A stretch of 64,000 bases of DNA, from NCBI RefSeq assembly GCF_964340395.1, contig NC_135569.1:17346257-17410256 (forward strand), in the 5' to 3' direction. The position numbers and the translations under genes are program-made. The notes beneath the pieces were generated by a model that saw nothing but the letters and a program-made list of their open reading frames with translations, made no database searches and was not told the origin of the DNA. The stretch is from Glandiceps talaboti. Its lineage: Eukaryota; Hemichordata; Enteropneusta; Spengelidae. This document shows positions 10,661-22,257 of this stretch, piece after piece (the stretch's first letter is position 1; every line of letters begins with the position of its first letter).

Positions 10661-12430
10661 GTAGTGATCATGCAACTATCATATAGCCATGTAGTGATCA
10701 TGCAACTATCATATAGCTATGTAGTGATCATGCAACTATCATATAGCCATGTAGTGATCATGCAACTATCATATAGCCATGTAGTGATCATGCAACTATC
10801 ATACAGCTATGTAGTGATCATGCAACTATCATATAGCTATGTAGTGATCATGCAACTATCATATAGCCATGTAGTGATCATGCAACTATCATATAGCCAT
10901 GTAGTGATCATGCAACTATCATACAGCTATGTAGTGATCATGCAACTATCATATAGCTATGTAGTGATCATGCAACTATCATATAGCCATGTAGTGATCA
11001 TGCAACTATCATACAGCTATGTAGTGATCATGCAACTATCATATAGCTATGTAGTGATCATGCAACTATCATATATCCATGTAGTGATCATGCAACTATC
11101 ATATAGCCATGTAGTGATCATGCAACTATCATATAGCCATGTAGTGATCATGCAACTATCATATAGCTATGTAGTGATCATGCAACTATCATATAGCTAT
11201 GTAGTGATCATGCAACTATCATATAGCCATGTAGTGATCATGCAACTATCATATAGCTATGTAGTGATCATGCAACTATCATATAGCCATGTAGTGATCA
11301 TGCAACTATCATATAGCTATGTAGTGATCATGCAACTATCATATAGCTATGTAGTGATCATGCAACTATCATATAGCTATGTAGTGATCATGCAACTATC
11401 ATATAGCTATGTAGTGATCATGCAACTATCATATAGCCATGTAGTGATCATGCAACTATCATATAGCTATGTAGTGATCATGCAACTATCATATAGCTAT
11501 GTAGTGATCATGCAACTATCATATAGCTATGTAGTGATCATGCAACTATCATATATCCATGTAGTGATCATGCAACTATCATATAGCCATGTAGTGATCA
11601 TGCAACTATCATATAGCCATGTAGTGATCATGCAACTATCATATAGCTATGTAGTGATCATGCAACTATCATATAGCTATGTAGTGATCATGCAACTATC
11701 ATATAGCTATGTAGTGATCATGCAACTATCATATAGCCATGTAGTGATCATGCAACTATCATATAGCCATGTAGTGATCATGCAACTATCATATAGCTAT
11801 GTAGTGATCATGCAACTATCATATAGCTATGTAGTGATCATGCAACTATCATATAGCTATGTAGTGATCATGCAACTATCATATATCCATGTAGTGATCA
11901 TGCAACTATCATATAGCTATGTAGTGATCATGCAACTATCATATATCCATGTAGTGATCATGCAACTATCATATAGCTATGTAGTGATCATGCAACTATC
12001 ATATAGCCATGTAGTGATCATGCAACTATCATATAGCTATGTAGTGATCATGCAACTATCATATAGCTATGTAGTGATCATGCAACTATCATATAGCTAT
12101 GTAGTGATCATGCAACTATCATATAGCCATGTAGTGATCATGCAACTATCATATAGCTATGTAGTGATCATGCAACTATCATATAGCTATGTAGTGATCA
12201 TGCATCTATCATATAGCCATGTAGTGATCATGCAACTATCATATAGCCATGTAGTGATCATGCAACTATCATATAGCCATGTAGTGATCATGCAACTATC
12301 ATATAGCCATGTAGTGATCATGCAACTATCATATAGCTATGTAGTGATCATGCAACTATCATATAGCCATGTAGTGATCATGCAACTATCATATAGCTAT
12401 GTAGTGATCATGCAACTATCATATAGCCAT
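10661..12430. repeat. 30-bp minisatellite, 59 units with no indel
   Basis: Fifty-nine consecutive 30-bp units begin GTAGTGATCATGCAACTATC and end in ATATAGYYAT variants. Only a few positions vary: AGCCAT, AGCTAT, ATCCAT and ACAGCTAT forms, plus one CAT for CAA change. The variants occur in mixed order with some repeated blocks; for example a T,S,C,C,T,T pattern appears near 11041 and again near 11521, indicating segmental duplication inside the array. The + strand stays open for about 600 codons as a ten-residue repeat (YVVIMQLSYS). It lies in an intron and has no domain, so I treat it as non-coding. Confidence 0.97.
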
Positions 12431-13036
12431 CAGGCTTATTTCATTGTAATGAAGTCAATCTCTTAAATCACTAGTGTTGACGGTAATGTTACAAGTTTGA
12501 TAAAATTATTCTCTTGATATGCTTACTTGGTGAAACTTAGTTATCTGATATAGCTTTTTATTTAGAGAAAGGTAGCTGTTACTATCTGACAAAGGTATCC
12601 TTCTGTAGTAGTTGTTTAGAGGAAGTAACTTTTACAATATATATATAGCTTAATCCTCTTTCTCTGTAACTTGTACTTGTGTACAAACAAATACCCCTTG
12701 GGGAGAAAATGATTAAGAAAGATGTGATGAATTGATTGATCTAATGTAGGAAGGAATATTACCATGTAAATTCCTATTTTAGCATCTACATTAAAAATAC
12801 ACACAGTAAACTGGCAAAATTTAGTTTAGCATGATAGAGTCAAGATTAATGGAATAAGTAATTTAATAATACTAATAATAATAATTTTGTGTCTTGTAAA
12901 CTTTTTTGGGGTAAATATTTGATCATAACTGTAGGGCCATTAAAATTCCTAAATGGCCCATTGAAATTCAAAACAGCCCATATATTTTTGCTGGAATGGG
13001 GCTATTTTCACATTGGTATGTTTTGACTTCCCAATC

Positions 13037-13039
<3 letters not shown>
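12431..13039. other. AT-rich intronic sequence
   Basis: No coding match, repeat or structure was seen apart from short AT-rich runs. Confidence 0.5.
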
Positions 13040-13122
<83 letters not shown>

Positions 13123-13165
13123 TACACACATACATACATACATACACACATACATACAAACATAC
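13040..13165. repeat. (CA)n and (CATA)n microsatellite
   Basis: A dinucleotide CA run of about 40 copies passes into a CATA/CACATA tract. It directly precedes the left end of element F. Confidence 0.97.
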
Positions 13166-13179
13166 AGAAAATTCTGATA

Positions 13180-13928
13180 AGGGGAGAACCATTTGATTTC
13201 TGGGGGGGGGGGGGGGGGGGTATGGAGGAAGTAGGTATGGGAGCAATTTTTTTTTCCAGTGAGAGTGACAGCAATTTATTTCTACTGTCAGTCCAGCATC
13301 AATTGTTATTTTTCAAAAGGAGTAGCAGTGCAAATTTTTTTTTAATTAGTCATTAAGTTTGTAATGTGTTGTTCATACCTATACACCTATACCATGTCAC
13401 AATGGTTCACAACTGTACCTCTAAATAACTTGTTCTGTGCAAGTAGAAGAATTAGCAGTTAGTATGAAAGACGTCTGTCTACCAACCATACTTCTGATGA
13501 CTGGTAAAATATCCCTGAGGAGCTGACTGATCTGGGGAGTGCCGTACTCCTGACCCCTGTGAATTGCTTTCCTTTAAGCCATCATAGTAGTACCAGGAAC
13601 CAGAAGAAAATATCTTGCATGTGTAATGTGACCCATTCCAATATGTTGCAGCATGTAGAACAAACCTGTGTATTCAAAAACACTAGTTTATTGACTCCTG
13701 TCTTGTCGGCACGCTGCCAAAGAATACATGAGAATAAGGTTTCCAAATTTACTCATTTCTGGTGCATTGTGACAAATTTTTTTTTCACTTCGGTCCTGTT
13801 ATGACAATTTTTTTTTTCTCAAGCCATTACAGGATCAAAATTTTTTTTTTCTGGTTCACCTGGAAACAATTTTTTTTCTCAAAATCCTTCATACAACACC
13901 ACCCCCAGAAATCAAATGGTTCTCCCCT
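13180..13928. mobile_element. Element F: non-autonomous DNA transposon with 27-bp TIRs
   Basis: Positions 13180-13206 (AGGGGAGAACCATTTG, then ATTTCTGGGGG) are exactly inverted at 13902-13928. A long G-run follows the left repeat. The 749-bp interior carries several T-runs (near 13246, 13780, 13808, 13841 and 13870) and no transposase-like frame. The flanking bases are TA on the left and AA on the right, so target duplication is uncertain. Its length, TIRs and lack of coding capacity indicate a MITE-like element of unassigned superfamily. Confidence 0.75.
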
Positions 13929-15069
13929 AAATCCGTTGATTTGTTGACCTTTCGATTTTCAAGTTCATTTTCAATGTGTAAATAATTAATTTCATTAATC
14001 CTCCATAAAACTGATTCTATTAAAAATAAAGTAATGATTTATTGTTTATTGTCCCTACAATGAAACTACAGTTGATCAAATGCTCAATTGAAAGTAACAA
14101 AAAACAATTGCTCATGTATCATGTAATTTGAGGAGAGTGAGTTTAGAATTGGGGTACATAACAAATTTAGTTAAAATTTAACCCCAAAAATGACTGTGCT
14201 GTGAAAGATAACAAAAATGAGAGCACGTCCTGAATGGTCATACTCTATTAATAGTAAAAGCGTAGGAAGATGTTGTTCTGTGGTGTTTTAGACAGTGTTT
14301 GTACAGGAAGGAATTGATAACAAGAGAGTATGGTGCCATAACAAGATAGTTTCTTATCTATGTCGTCTCTACTCTGATGACCTATAAGTTGGCCTAGTCA
14401 GGACAGCCGGTCTCAAAATACATGAAATGTAACCAACTCACTGATAGGGCAAAATTGCTGCTAGAAATATGAAACTAGTTCTAACAGTTTTTTGGCAAGG
14501 TGACAGCAAATGATGGCAGAGTTGGTTGTCTGCACCCCATCTGACTGAAAGTGAAATTGTCATTAGTTTGTATGAATCATTGCAAAGGATGTTTTACCCA
14601 ATCATTGCCAGGGACTCCATAACATTGGCAGTTTACCGGATGTATGAGAGTGGCACAGCTTCTATAATAATTTGAAGTTGTTTGTGGTCTTTGATGGAAT
14701 TGTAATGGGAGCTCTACAAGTCAACCACAGAAAGGTAAATGTTAGTCAGAGATCAATGCTATCTTAAAGGGCCACTGCAATTCTATTTCTTTCTTTACAC
14801 TAATATGTTCATACTGCCCCCTAATGAAAGTAATGTATGATTAAATGTTGATTTACTGCATGAGTCATATAGAAATGGGAGGGAGAAAATCTGTACCTCC
14901 CAGCCTGCTTCCTTCGACTTTTTTCGTGTTTCCGGAATATGCCGAGCACTCACGTGTTAGCAAAGCCAAAGGTGTTGTTTACATTTGTAATATTACATCA
15001 TCCTTGAGGCCAACCTGGTCTTGGTGTTGTTAGCCTAGTGGTTCACTATGGCAGTACCGTTAGTCGACA
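13929..15069. other. Intronic sequence; possible 5' part of a THAP-type element
   Basis: No exon is recognised up to the THAP-like start at 15070. The sequence from about 14768 becomes less AT-rich and could be the leader of the same relic, but its boundary cannot be fixed from one copy. Confidence 0.4.
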
Positions 15070-15159
15070 ATGGTTCGATGTTATGTTTTTGGAGGCTGCA
15101 GTAACACAAAGAGTGATTCGATCACCTTACATTTGGCACACATAATGGATATAAACTGA
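15070..15159 (+). pseudogene. THAP-domain start, truncated relic
   Basis: An ATG opens a 29-residue frame beginning MVRCYVFGGCSNTKSDSITL and continuing HLA, then a stop. The first two cysteines and the C-S-N-T-K block match the start of THAP zinc-binding domains (C2CH fold). These occur in P-element-type transposases and in host THAP proteins. The rest of the domain, including the second Cys/His pair, is missing and a minisatellite follows directly. I infer a truncated transposon-derived or retro-derived fragment. The match is short, so the call is tentative. Confidence 0.5.
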
Positions 15160-15206
15160 AATTTTAGTCTTCAAAATTTTGTGTTGTTTCGAGCAATATG
15201 AACTGG

Positions 15207-16452
15207 GACTACATCAATTACTATAGACACTTCATATTCTAGGACTACATCCATTACTATAGACACATCATATTCTGGGACTACATCCATTACTATAGAC
15301 ACATCATATTCTGGGACAACATCCATTACTATAGACACTTCATATTCTGGGACTACATCCATTACTATAGACACATCATATTCTGGGACTACATCCATTA
15401 CTATAGACACAATTACTATAGACACATCATATTCTGGGACTACATCCATTACTAGACACTTCATATTCTAGGACTACATCCATTACTATAGACACAATTA
15501 CTATAGACACATCATATTCTGGGACTACATCCATTACTATAGACACAATTACTATAGACACTTCATATTCTGGGACTACATCCATTACTATAGACACTTC
15601 ATATTCTGGGACTACATCCATTACTATAGACACTTCATATTCTGGGACTACATCCATTACTATAGACACAATTACTATAGACACTTCATATTCTGGGACT
15701 ACATCCATTACTATAGACACTTCATATTCTGGGACTACATCCATTACTATAGACACTTCATATTCTGGGACTACATCCATTACTATAGACACAATTACTA
15801 TAGACACATCATATTCTGGGACTACATCCATTACTAGACACTTCATATTCTAGGACTACATCCATTACTATAGACACAATTACTATAGACACTTCATATT
15901 CTGGGACTACATCCATTACTATAGACACTTCATATTCTGGGACTACATCCATTACTATAGACACAATTACTATAGACACTTCATATTCTGGGACTACACC
16001 CATTACTATAGACACAATTACTATAGACACTTCATATTCTGGGACTACATCCATTACTATAGACACTTCATATTCTGGGACTACACCCATTACTATAGAC
16101 ACAATTACTATAGACACTTCATATTCTGGGACTACATCCATTACTATAGACACATCATATTCTGGGACTACATCCATTACTATAGACACAATTACTATAG
16201 ACACTTCATATTCTGGGACTACATCAATTACTATAGACACTTCATATTCTGGGACTACATCCATTACTATAGACACATCATATTCTGGGACTACATCCAT
16301 TACTATAGACACAATTACTATAGACACTTCATATTCTGGGACTACATCCATTACTATAGACACAATTACTATAGACACATCATATTCTGGGACTACATCC
16401 ATTACTATAGACACATCATATTCTGGGACTACATCCATTACTAGACACTTCA
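15207..16452. repeat. 36/51-bp minisatellite
   Basis: The basic 36-bp unit is ACTATAGACACTTCATATTC followed by TGGGACTACATCCATT. In many units a 15-bp module (ACTATAGACACAATT), a partial copy of the unit start, is inserted to give 51 bp. TTC and ATC forms of the middle also alternate. The minus strand is open in long stretches encoding MDVVPEYEVSIV-type repeats because both lengths are multiples of three. Shared start and stop contexts across the array show that these frames are by-products. Confidence 0.95.
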
Positions 16453-17977
16453 TAGGAATGGGTAGCCACCATCGTTCTTTGAAAAAAAAGAAATTTGAAA
16501 AATGCTACAGAAATTAATGGTTTAATGGACAATGTATCTTTGTTTGCTCAGAAAGTTAGCAAGGTTTGGTTTGATTGAATTTAAAGCAGACAGATGTGAT
16601 CGACATTTCTGTTGAGAATTGTAGACCTCAAATTACAAGTAACATTGATTGTACCATTTAGTAAAGTGAAGATGAATACCGTTTTTTTGTGTTAATGCTA
16701 CTATAACTGAATTTATATGTATTATAGTGGTTACAAAAAAAAATGTAATTTGTGGATCCAATACAAAGCAGACTCTAATTGATAGAATGCAGCAAAGTGA
16801 TTGGCCACTCACATGTAGACAAAGTGATCAGATTGTAATGCAAACACTTTGGAAGTCTAAATTGAATATTATTTACCTTGGGAGTGAGTTTTTTACTTTT
16901 ACTCAAATATACCCTAGAAATATGAACCCAAGTACGGGTCACCCAAATATGACCTGTTCATTAATACAAAAATGTTGAGCAGTTATAAGTTTACAGGTGA
17001 TTCCACACTGTTGCTAGAGATAAAATATGCATTCACATGAACAGACAGTAATTGATAGATTTTGGAATGCTGAATTGGTTATCTCATTAATTTGCATTTA
17101 CATTTTCGGGATGTTAAACCACTTGATGGGAAAGTTTTCAGACATTTCCTCTATTTGAGTGAAGTTTGACAAGACTACTGGTGTACTTGAAACCACTGTG
17201 TTGTGGTAATAGGTGTAATTTGATACCAGAAGTACTGCTGGATGGATTGTCAGCCGCTTGGTTATTGCAAGGTTGGGATTGGGCTCCCTGTGTGTGCTCG
17301 GTTCATTTCACTTTATAATTTATATTTAGTGGTTCTTTGGATACATAAGCAGCCCCACATCAATCATAATAAAAACATACTGAAGTCAGTGTTTGAAACA
17401 TTGTGTTGACTCACTGGCAGAGCTGATCAGCTTTCAGACTACACTCTCCAGTAGGAACCACTTTCCAACTATAATCACTTGGCAAAAATTCTTGTATTTC
17501 TATAGATTTTTGACATTCATTTGTGAATGAACGATAAAATTATTTAACTTTTCCACCAGAAACATTTGACAAAAATTCTTGTTTTTCTGTATTTTTTTTG
17601 ACATGTCTCAACTTTATTTATTTATTTTAAATTAAAATCATACAAATAATACTTATTTGTGAACTGATAATAAAATTGTGTTACTTTATCACCAAAATTA
17701 TTTGACAATAGTTACAGTTTTCCTATGACACCTTTTACACATTGCAACCTTATTGTGGATTGAAGTCGTGCAAATGATTCTTTTGAATAAACAGTTTTGG
17801 TTTTACATGACTACTGATTGGGATAGTTGATGGTTGTAGGTCTGTACTAACAGTACAATATAGCATTTATTGTCCATATTGAAATAAATTTGTCCATACT
17901 TCTCAAAATGTTCAATGACAGTTTCTTATCATTATCACCTTATCACCTAAATTCCCCAAAATCAACATTGGAATTTT
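16453..17977. other. AT-rich intronic sequence
   Basis: No coding homology was seen. An 83-codon frame at 16727-16978 has no recognisable domain and no convincing splice or start context. Confidence 0.45.
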
Positions 17978-18082
17978 TAGTCCCTGCTGGACAAAGTCCG
18001 GGACGGGGACTTATGGATTGGGTTCCGTTCGTCTGTCTGTTCGTCCGGAGCCATTTCTTGGAGATGCCTGGACTGAATTTTT
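17978..18082 (+). mobile_element. Family A fragment, 5' end only (copy 2a)
   Basis: The sequence begins TAGTCCCTGCTGGACAAAGT and continues through the family A leader to CCTGGACTGAATTTTTT. There it is interrupted by the 5' end of a B element in the T-run. The remainder of this A copy is not seen downstream in matching order. Confidence 0.75.
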
Positions 18083-18461
18083 TAGTTCCACTGTCAGCGA
18101 AAGCTGAAAGTGTAAGCTTTAGGTATATAGGTGGGTATAGGTATAGAGGTATTAGTGATCATGGTGTGTCCGTCAACTTTTTTTATTTTCATCATCTTCT
18201 CCGAAAGTGAGTCAGAATACTTTGATATTTGGTGTGCATGTTCCTTGGGGTAGGCTATTCAGATTTGTTCATGCCAAGTTGATGTGTCATTTTCAAATTT
18301 TTACAATTTCTTTTTCAAAAATGATATTTTCATCATCTCCTCAAATACTACTTATCAGATTGCTTTGATATATGGTGTGTCAATGCGCAGAGGGTAGCTT
18401 ACTCAGATTTGTTAATTTCAAGTCAGCACATCTTCTTTTCTTTTTTTGATTTTTTTGTAAT
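18083..18461 (+). mobile_element. Family B fragment, 5' part (copy 2)
   Basis: It starts TAGTTCCACTGTCAGCGAAA with the CAGC-GAAA-GCTG hairpin and follows copy 1 up to the GATTTTTTTGTAATT position. There a second A element begins. The 3' half of B, with its subterminal repeat and hairpin, is absent. Confidence 0.75.
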
Positions 18462-18731
18462 TAGTCCCCACCGGACGAAGTCTAGCAGCCATTTTGTTTG
18501 CAAATTTTCCCTGTCCAAAGCCATAACTCAGACATGCTTGAACAGATCTCATTCAAAGTTGGTATTAAGACTGTGTTCTATGACATACATGTGCATATTC
18601 ATTGTTGTTGTGATACGATCCAATATGGCTGCCTGGTAGCCATTTTGTTTGCGAATGTCAACATAAACTGCCAGTTCCTTAAAACCAAATCATAGCGGGG
18701 ACTATGTCATTCTCATTCTCAATGACTTGTT
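18462..18731 (+). mobile_element. Family A element with large internal deletion (copy 2b)
   Basis: Both ends are present. The 5' end is TAGTCCCCACCGGACGAAGT. The 3' end is GCGGGGACTATGTCATTC with a duplicated ATTCTC in the hairpin loop, then CTTGTT. The leader jumps directly to the AGCAGCCATTTTG part of the internal unit, leaving 270 bp. It is a short, end-bearing derivative nested in B copy 2. Confidence 0.8.
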
Positions 18732-19099
18732 TTTTAGATTTTGGAGACAGACTGGTCAAAACTTTAGCAACTTTAGACAGAAATGAACTTCTGCATTACA
18801 TTTGAACATTGAACAGGGACAGGTTGTTGTTGTTGGAATTTGAATTCCTATTGCAAGGTGATCTGTACAATCAGGATACATATAACACTTTCATTGTCAT
18901 CATGGTGGAATGTTACCTCAAGATACCAATCACCTACATAGGACAATAAGGCTATTTTCTTGTATTAACTACACCATTATTTTCTGACCAGTAAATTCTT
19001 TACATAGATTGGAGATCCTATTTCAAGGTCTACCAAGTCATAAATGGATAATAACATACTCTCCATGATTCTCACTATAAAAGAGTCCTCAATAGTCTT
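18732..19099. other. Intronic sequence
   Basis: No recognisable feature was seen between the nested A/B cluster and the duplicated segment that follows. Confidence 0.4.
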
Positions 19100-19450
19100 T
19101 TATTTTCCCCGAAAAGTTGATCCTCTTGTCTCTGATAATGGGTCATGGGTCGTTTCCATAACTACAACAAGATACCTGTGCAGGCTGTTCTTGTTAACAT
19201 TTCACATTATTTACTATGTAAGAATTCCCACTGTGCTACGTTGAAATGTTTTTGGTCTAAACAGCCATCATATTCTTTCCCAAAAGTTGAATCAGATACT
19301 CTTGTCTCTGATAATGGGTCATGGGTTGTTTCTATAACAACAAGATATCTGTGCTAACTGTTCTTGTTAGCGTTTCACACCATTTACTACCTGAGAACCT
19401 CCTGTTGTGCTACTTTGAAACTTTGTTGGTCCAAACATCCATTATAGTCA
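19100..19450. repeat. Two diverged tandem copies of about 176 bp
   Basis: CTCTTGTCTCTGATAATGGG occurs at 19123 and again at 19299. The following 150 bp match with scattered differences (CAACAAGATA, CTGTTCTTGTTA, TGTGCTAC). This is an old local duplication without coding signature. From 19451 to 19792 the sequence is unremarkable. Confidence 0.75.
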
Positions 19451-19792
19451 AAATGGTATCACATATGGTAATGGCATGTGGTAATTTTAGCTTTGATGTT
19501 ATGATACCGCTTTCTATCCATGTATGCTCATTGTTATCTTGCCAGCAAAGATGATAAAAGTACCCTGTATGTCATCCATACATATAGAACGCTGCTGATA
19601 GTCTTACTGGAAAACTGTACCTATTACCATAGTACCATGTGTGGTTTACTTTTAGCCTTAAAAGATGACAATATAGATAATGTAGCAATATGGTGTAAGT
19701 ACTTTACCACAGGTGAATTTACAAAAAAATTGTGGTTCTTTACTGTCAGTTTTAGTCTAGCATATAGATATGTAAAGAGAAGTGGTGACTAA

Positions 19793-20183
19793 TAGGAATG
19801 GTTACCATAGGAATGGTTACCATAGGAATGGTTACCATAGGAATGGTTACCAATAGGAATGGTTACCAATAGGAATGGTTACCATAGGAATGGTTACTAA
19901 TAGGAATGGTTACCAATATGAATGGTTACCAATAGGAATGGTTACCATAGGAATGGTTACTAATAGGAATGGTTACCAATAGGAATGGTTACCATAGGAA
20001 TGGTTACCATAGGAATGGTTACCAATAGGAATGGTTACCAATAGGAATGGTTACCATAGGAATGGTTACCATAGGAATGGTTACCATAGGAATGGTTACC
20101 ATAGGAATGGTTACCAATAGGAATGGTTACCATAGGAATGGTTACCATAGGAATGGTTACCATATGAATGGTTACCAATAGGT
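19793..20183. repeat. 15/16-bp minisatellite
   Basis: About 25 units of AGGAATGGTTACCAT, alternating in length with AGGAATGGTTACCAAT. Point changes are rare and the one-base length polymorphism is the main difference between units. Confidence 0.95.
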
Positions 20184-20619
20184 GGTAAAAAAATAGAACA
20201 AAGTAACAAAAGTATGTTTAACTTAATAATTTGTTTGTACTTAGTTTGAATTTTGTAGGATTTTAGTAACAGAGAAAATCTTTAAAAAAAATACACATTT
20301 ATCTATATACCTTGTGCCTGCTTTTAGTACAAGAGCAACCAGAAGTAAATGTACAAACCATTGTTACCACTGACAGCAACTACCAGAAGTGGCTTTAACT
20401 TTCACTTAATTAAACCACTATCACAATCCCTACCACAAACTGACAAACATAAACCTAACGTCAATACTAACAAGCAAAAGGATCCTGTTACCCCTTACTG
20501 GATTTCTATTTTGGATTGTTCCAAATGCTTCCTAAGGAATAGAAGAATAGGTATGGTAGGCTTACTGTACATGGTAATCAGAATGTTTATACACTGTGTA
20601 ACAGTCCAACAAACTCTCA
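20184..20619. other. Intronic sequence
   Basis: A 113-codon frame at 20349-20690 was examined. It has no domain and runs into the microsatellite, so it is not called. Confidence 0.4.
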
Positions 20620-20930
20620 AAACACTAGTCACACACATTTACATCCACATGCATACACCCATAGACATAAACATGCACATATACATATAATGACTCATAC
20701 ACATTGATATATATGCACACACACACACACACACATGCACACATACATGTACATACACACACATATACACACACATGCACACATACATTCACACACGTAC
20801 ATATAAACACACATTAATACACGCCCACCTATTTATATTTCCCCTACACATGATGCACGTACACATTATGTACAGTCATGTACATACATGCACCCTCATG
20901 CACACTATCATGTGCAAAACACAGATCATA
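20620..20930. repeat. ACAC/ACAT-rich microsatellite region
   Basis: Interrupted CA, CATA and CATGCACA runs make this stretch low-complexity. Frames on both strands (His/Thr or Cys/Val rich) reflect that composition. Confidence 0.85.
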
Positions 20931-21000
20931 CATTCTGAGACACACCCTTGTTCCTTTATAGTCTTGAAACTGTATAATATAATCTATGTAGTTGAATTGC

Positions 21001-21048
21001 TATGCTGCCCATAGGCTTCATTCTATGCTGCCCATAGGCTTCATTCTT
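21001..21048. repeat. 24-bp tandem duplication
   Basis: Two adjacent copies of CTATGCTGCCCATAGGCTTC plus ATTC. The core GCCCATAGGC is unusually GC-rich for the surroundings. Confidence 0.85.
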
Positions 21049-21404
21049 CTCATTTAACTTATAAAGTTGTCATTGTCACTTTATCAATAATACTTGTCTC
21101 TATTTTTACTCTTTTAGTTAGCTAAGGTCTTCAGGAATGTACAGCATCTGTCGCTGCTTTCTTTGTTTAGTCTCTCACTTTCTCTTTTATCAGTACTTGT
21201 CTGTTGACTTGACTGGCCTACAATAAAGTTGGCACCAACACATAGTCATCTATCTCTACATAGATAATTGGTTATGGAAATAGTCCCCATGGTTGATGGC
21301 ATTGGAGTGTAAGCTTGTGATTAGAAATATTCATGTTTGAAAATGGAAGACAGTATAATGTACATTTTTAAAATGCCTGGTTTAGATAAGGGAAATAGGT
21401 GATT

Positions 21405-22257
21405 GAGAGTGATAACGATGTGGGGGTCGATGGGGTAGGGGTAATGTAGAGGATGATAATGATGTGGAGGTTGATGGGGTATGGGAAAGTAAAGGGTGAT
21501 AGCGAAGTGGAGGTTGATGGGGTATGGGAAAGTAAAGGGTGATAGCGAAGTGGAGGTTGATGGGGTATGGGAAAGTAAAGGGTGATAGTGAAGTGGAGAT
21601 TGATGGGGTATGGGAAAGTAAAGGGTGATAGCGAAGTGGAGGTTGACGGGGTACGGGAAAGTAAAGGGTGATAGCGAAGTGGAGGTTGATGGGGTATGGG
21701 AAAGTAAAGGGTGATAGCGAAGTGGAGGTTGATGGGGTATGGGAAAGTAAAGGGTGATAGCGAAGTGGAGGTTGATGGGGTACGGGAAAGTAAAGGGTGA
21801 TAGCGAAGTGGAGGTTGATGGGGTATGGGAAAGTAAAGGGTGATAGCGAAGTGGAGGTTGACGGGGTATGGGAAAGTAAAGGGTGATAGCGAAGTGGAGA
21901 TTGATGGGGTACGGGAAAGTAAAGGGTGATAGCGAAGTGGAGGTTGATGGGGTACAGGAAAGTAAAGGGTGATAGCGAAGTGGAGGTTGATGGGGTATGG
22001 GAAAGTAAAGGGTGATAGCGAAGTGGAGGTTGATGGGGTACGGGAAAGTAAAGGGTGATAGCGAAGTGGAGATTGATGGGGTACGGGAAAGTAAAGGGTG
22101 ATAGCGAAGTGGAGGTTGATGGGGTACGGGAAAGTAAAGGGTGATAGCGAAGTGGAGGTTGATGGGGTACGGGAAAGTAAAGGGTGATAGCGAAGTGGAG
22201 GTTGATGGGGTATGGGAAAGTAAAGGGTGATAGCGAAGTGGAGGTTGATGGGGTACG
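21405..22257. repeat. 43-bp purine-rich minisatellite, about 20 units
   Basis: Units of 43 bp read GAAGTGGAGGTTGATGGGGT then AYGGGAAAGTAAAGGGTGATAGC. Changes are confined mainly to TATGGG/TACGGG, GGTTGA/GATTGA and a few C/T positions. The first two units are diverged. The + strand is almost all purine plus T, with four G-runs per unit. Confidence 0.95.

Noticed and set aside
10637-12466. 609-codon open frame on the + strand
   Set aside because: It is a 30-bp minisatellite whose length is a multiple of three and whose unit lacks a stop. It is intronic, with no domain or gene context.
15171-16453. Minus-strand frames encoding VVPEYEVSIV-type repeats
   Set aside because: They arise from the 36/51-bp array and each restarts at identical repeat positions. 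No non-repeat coding sequence is attached.
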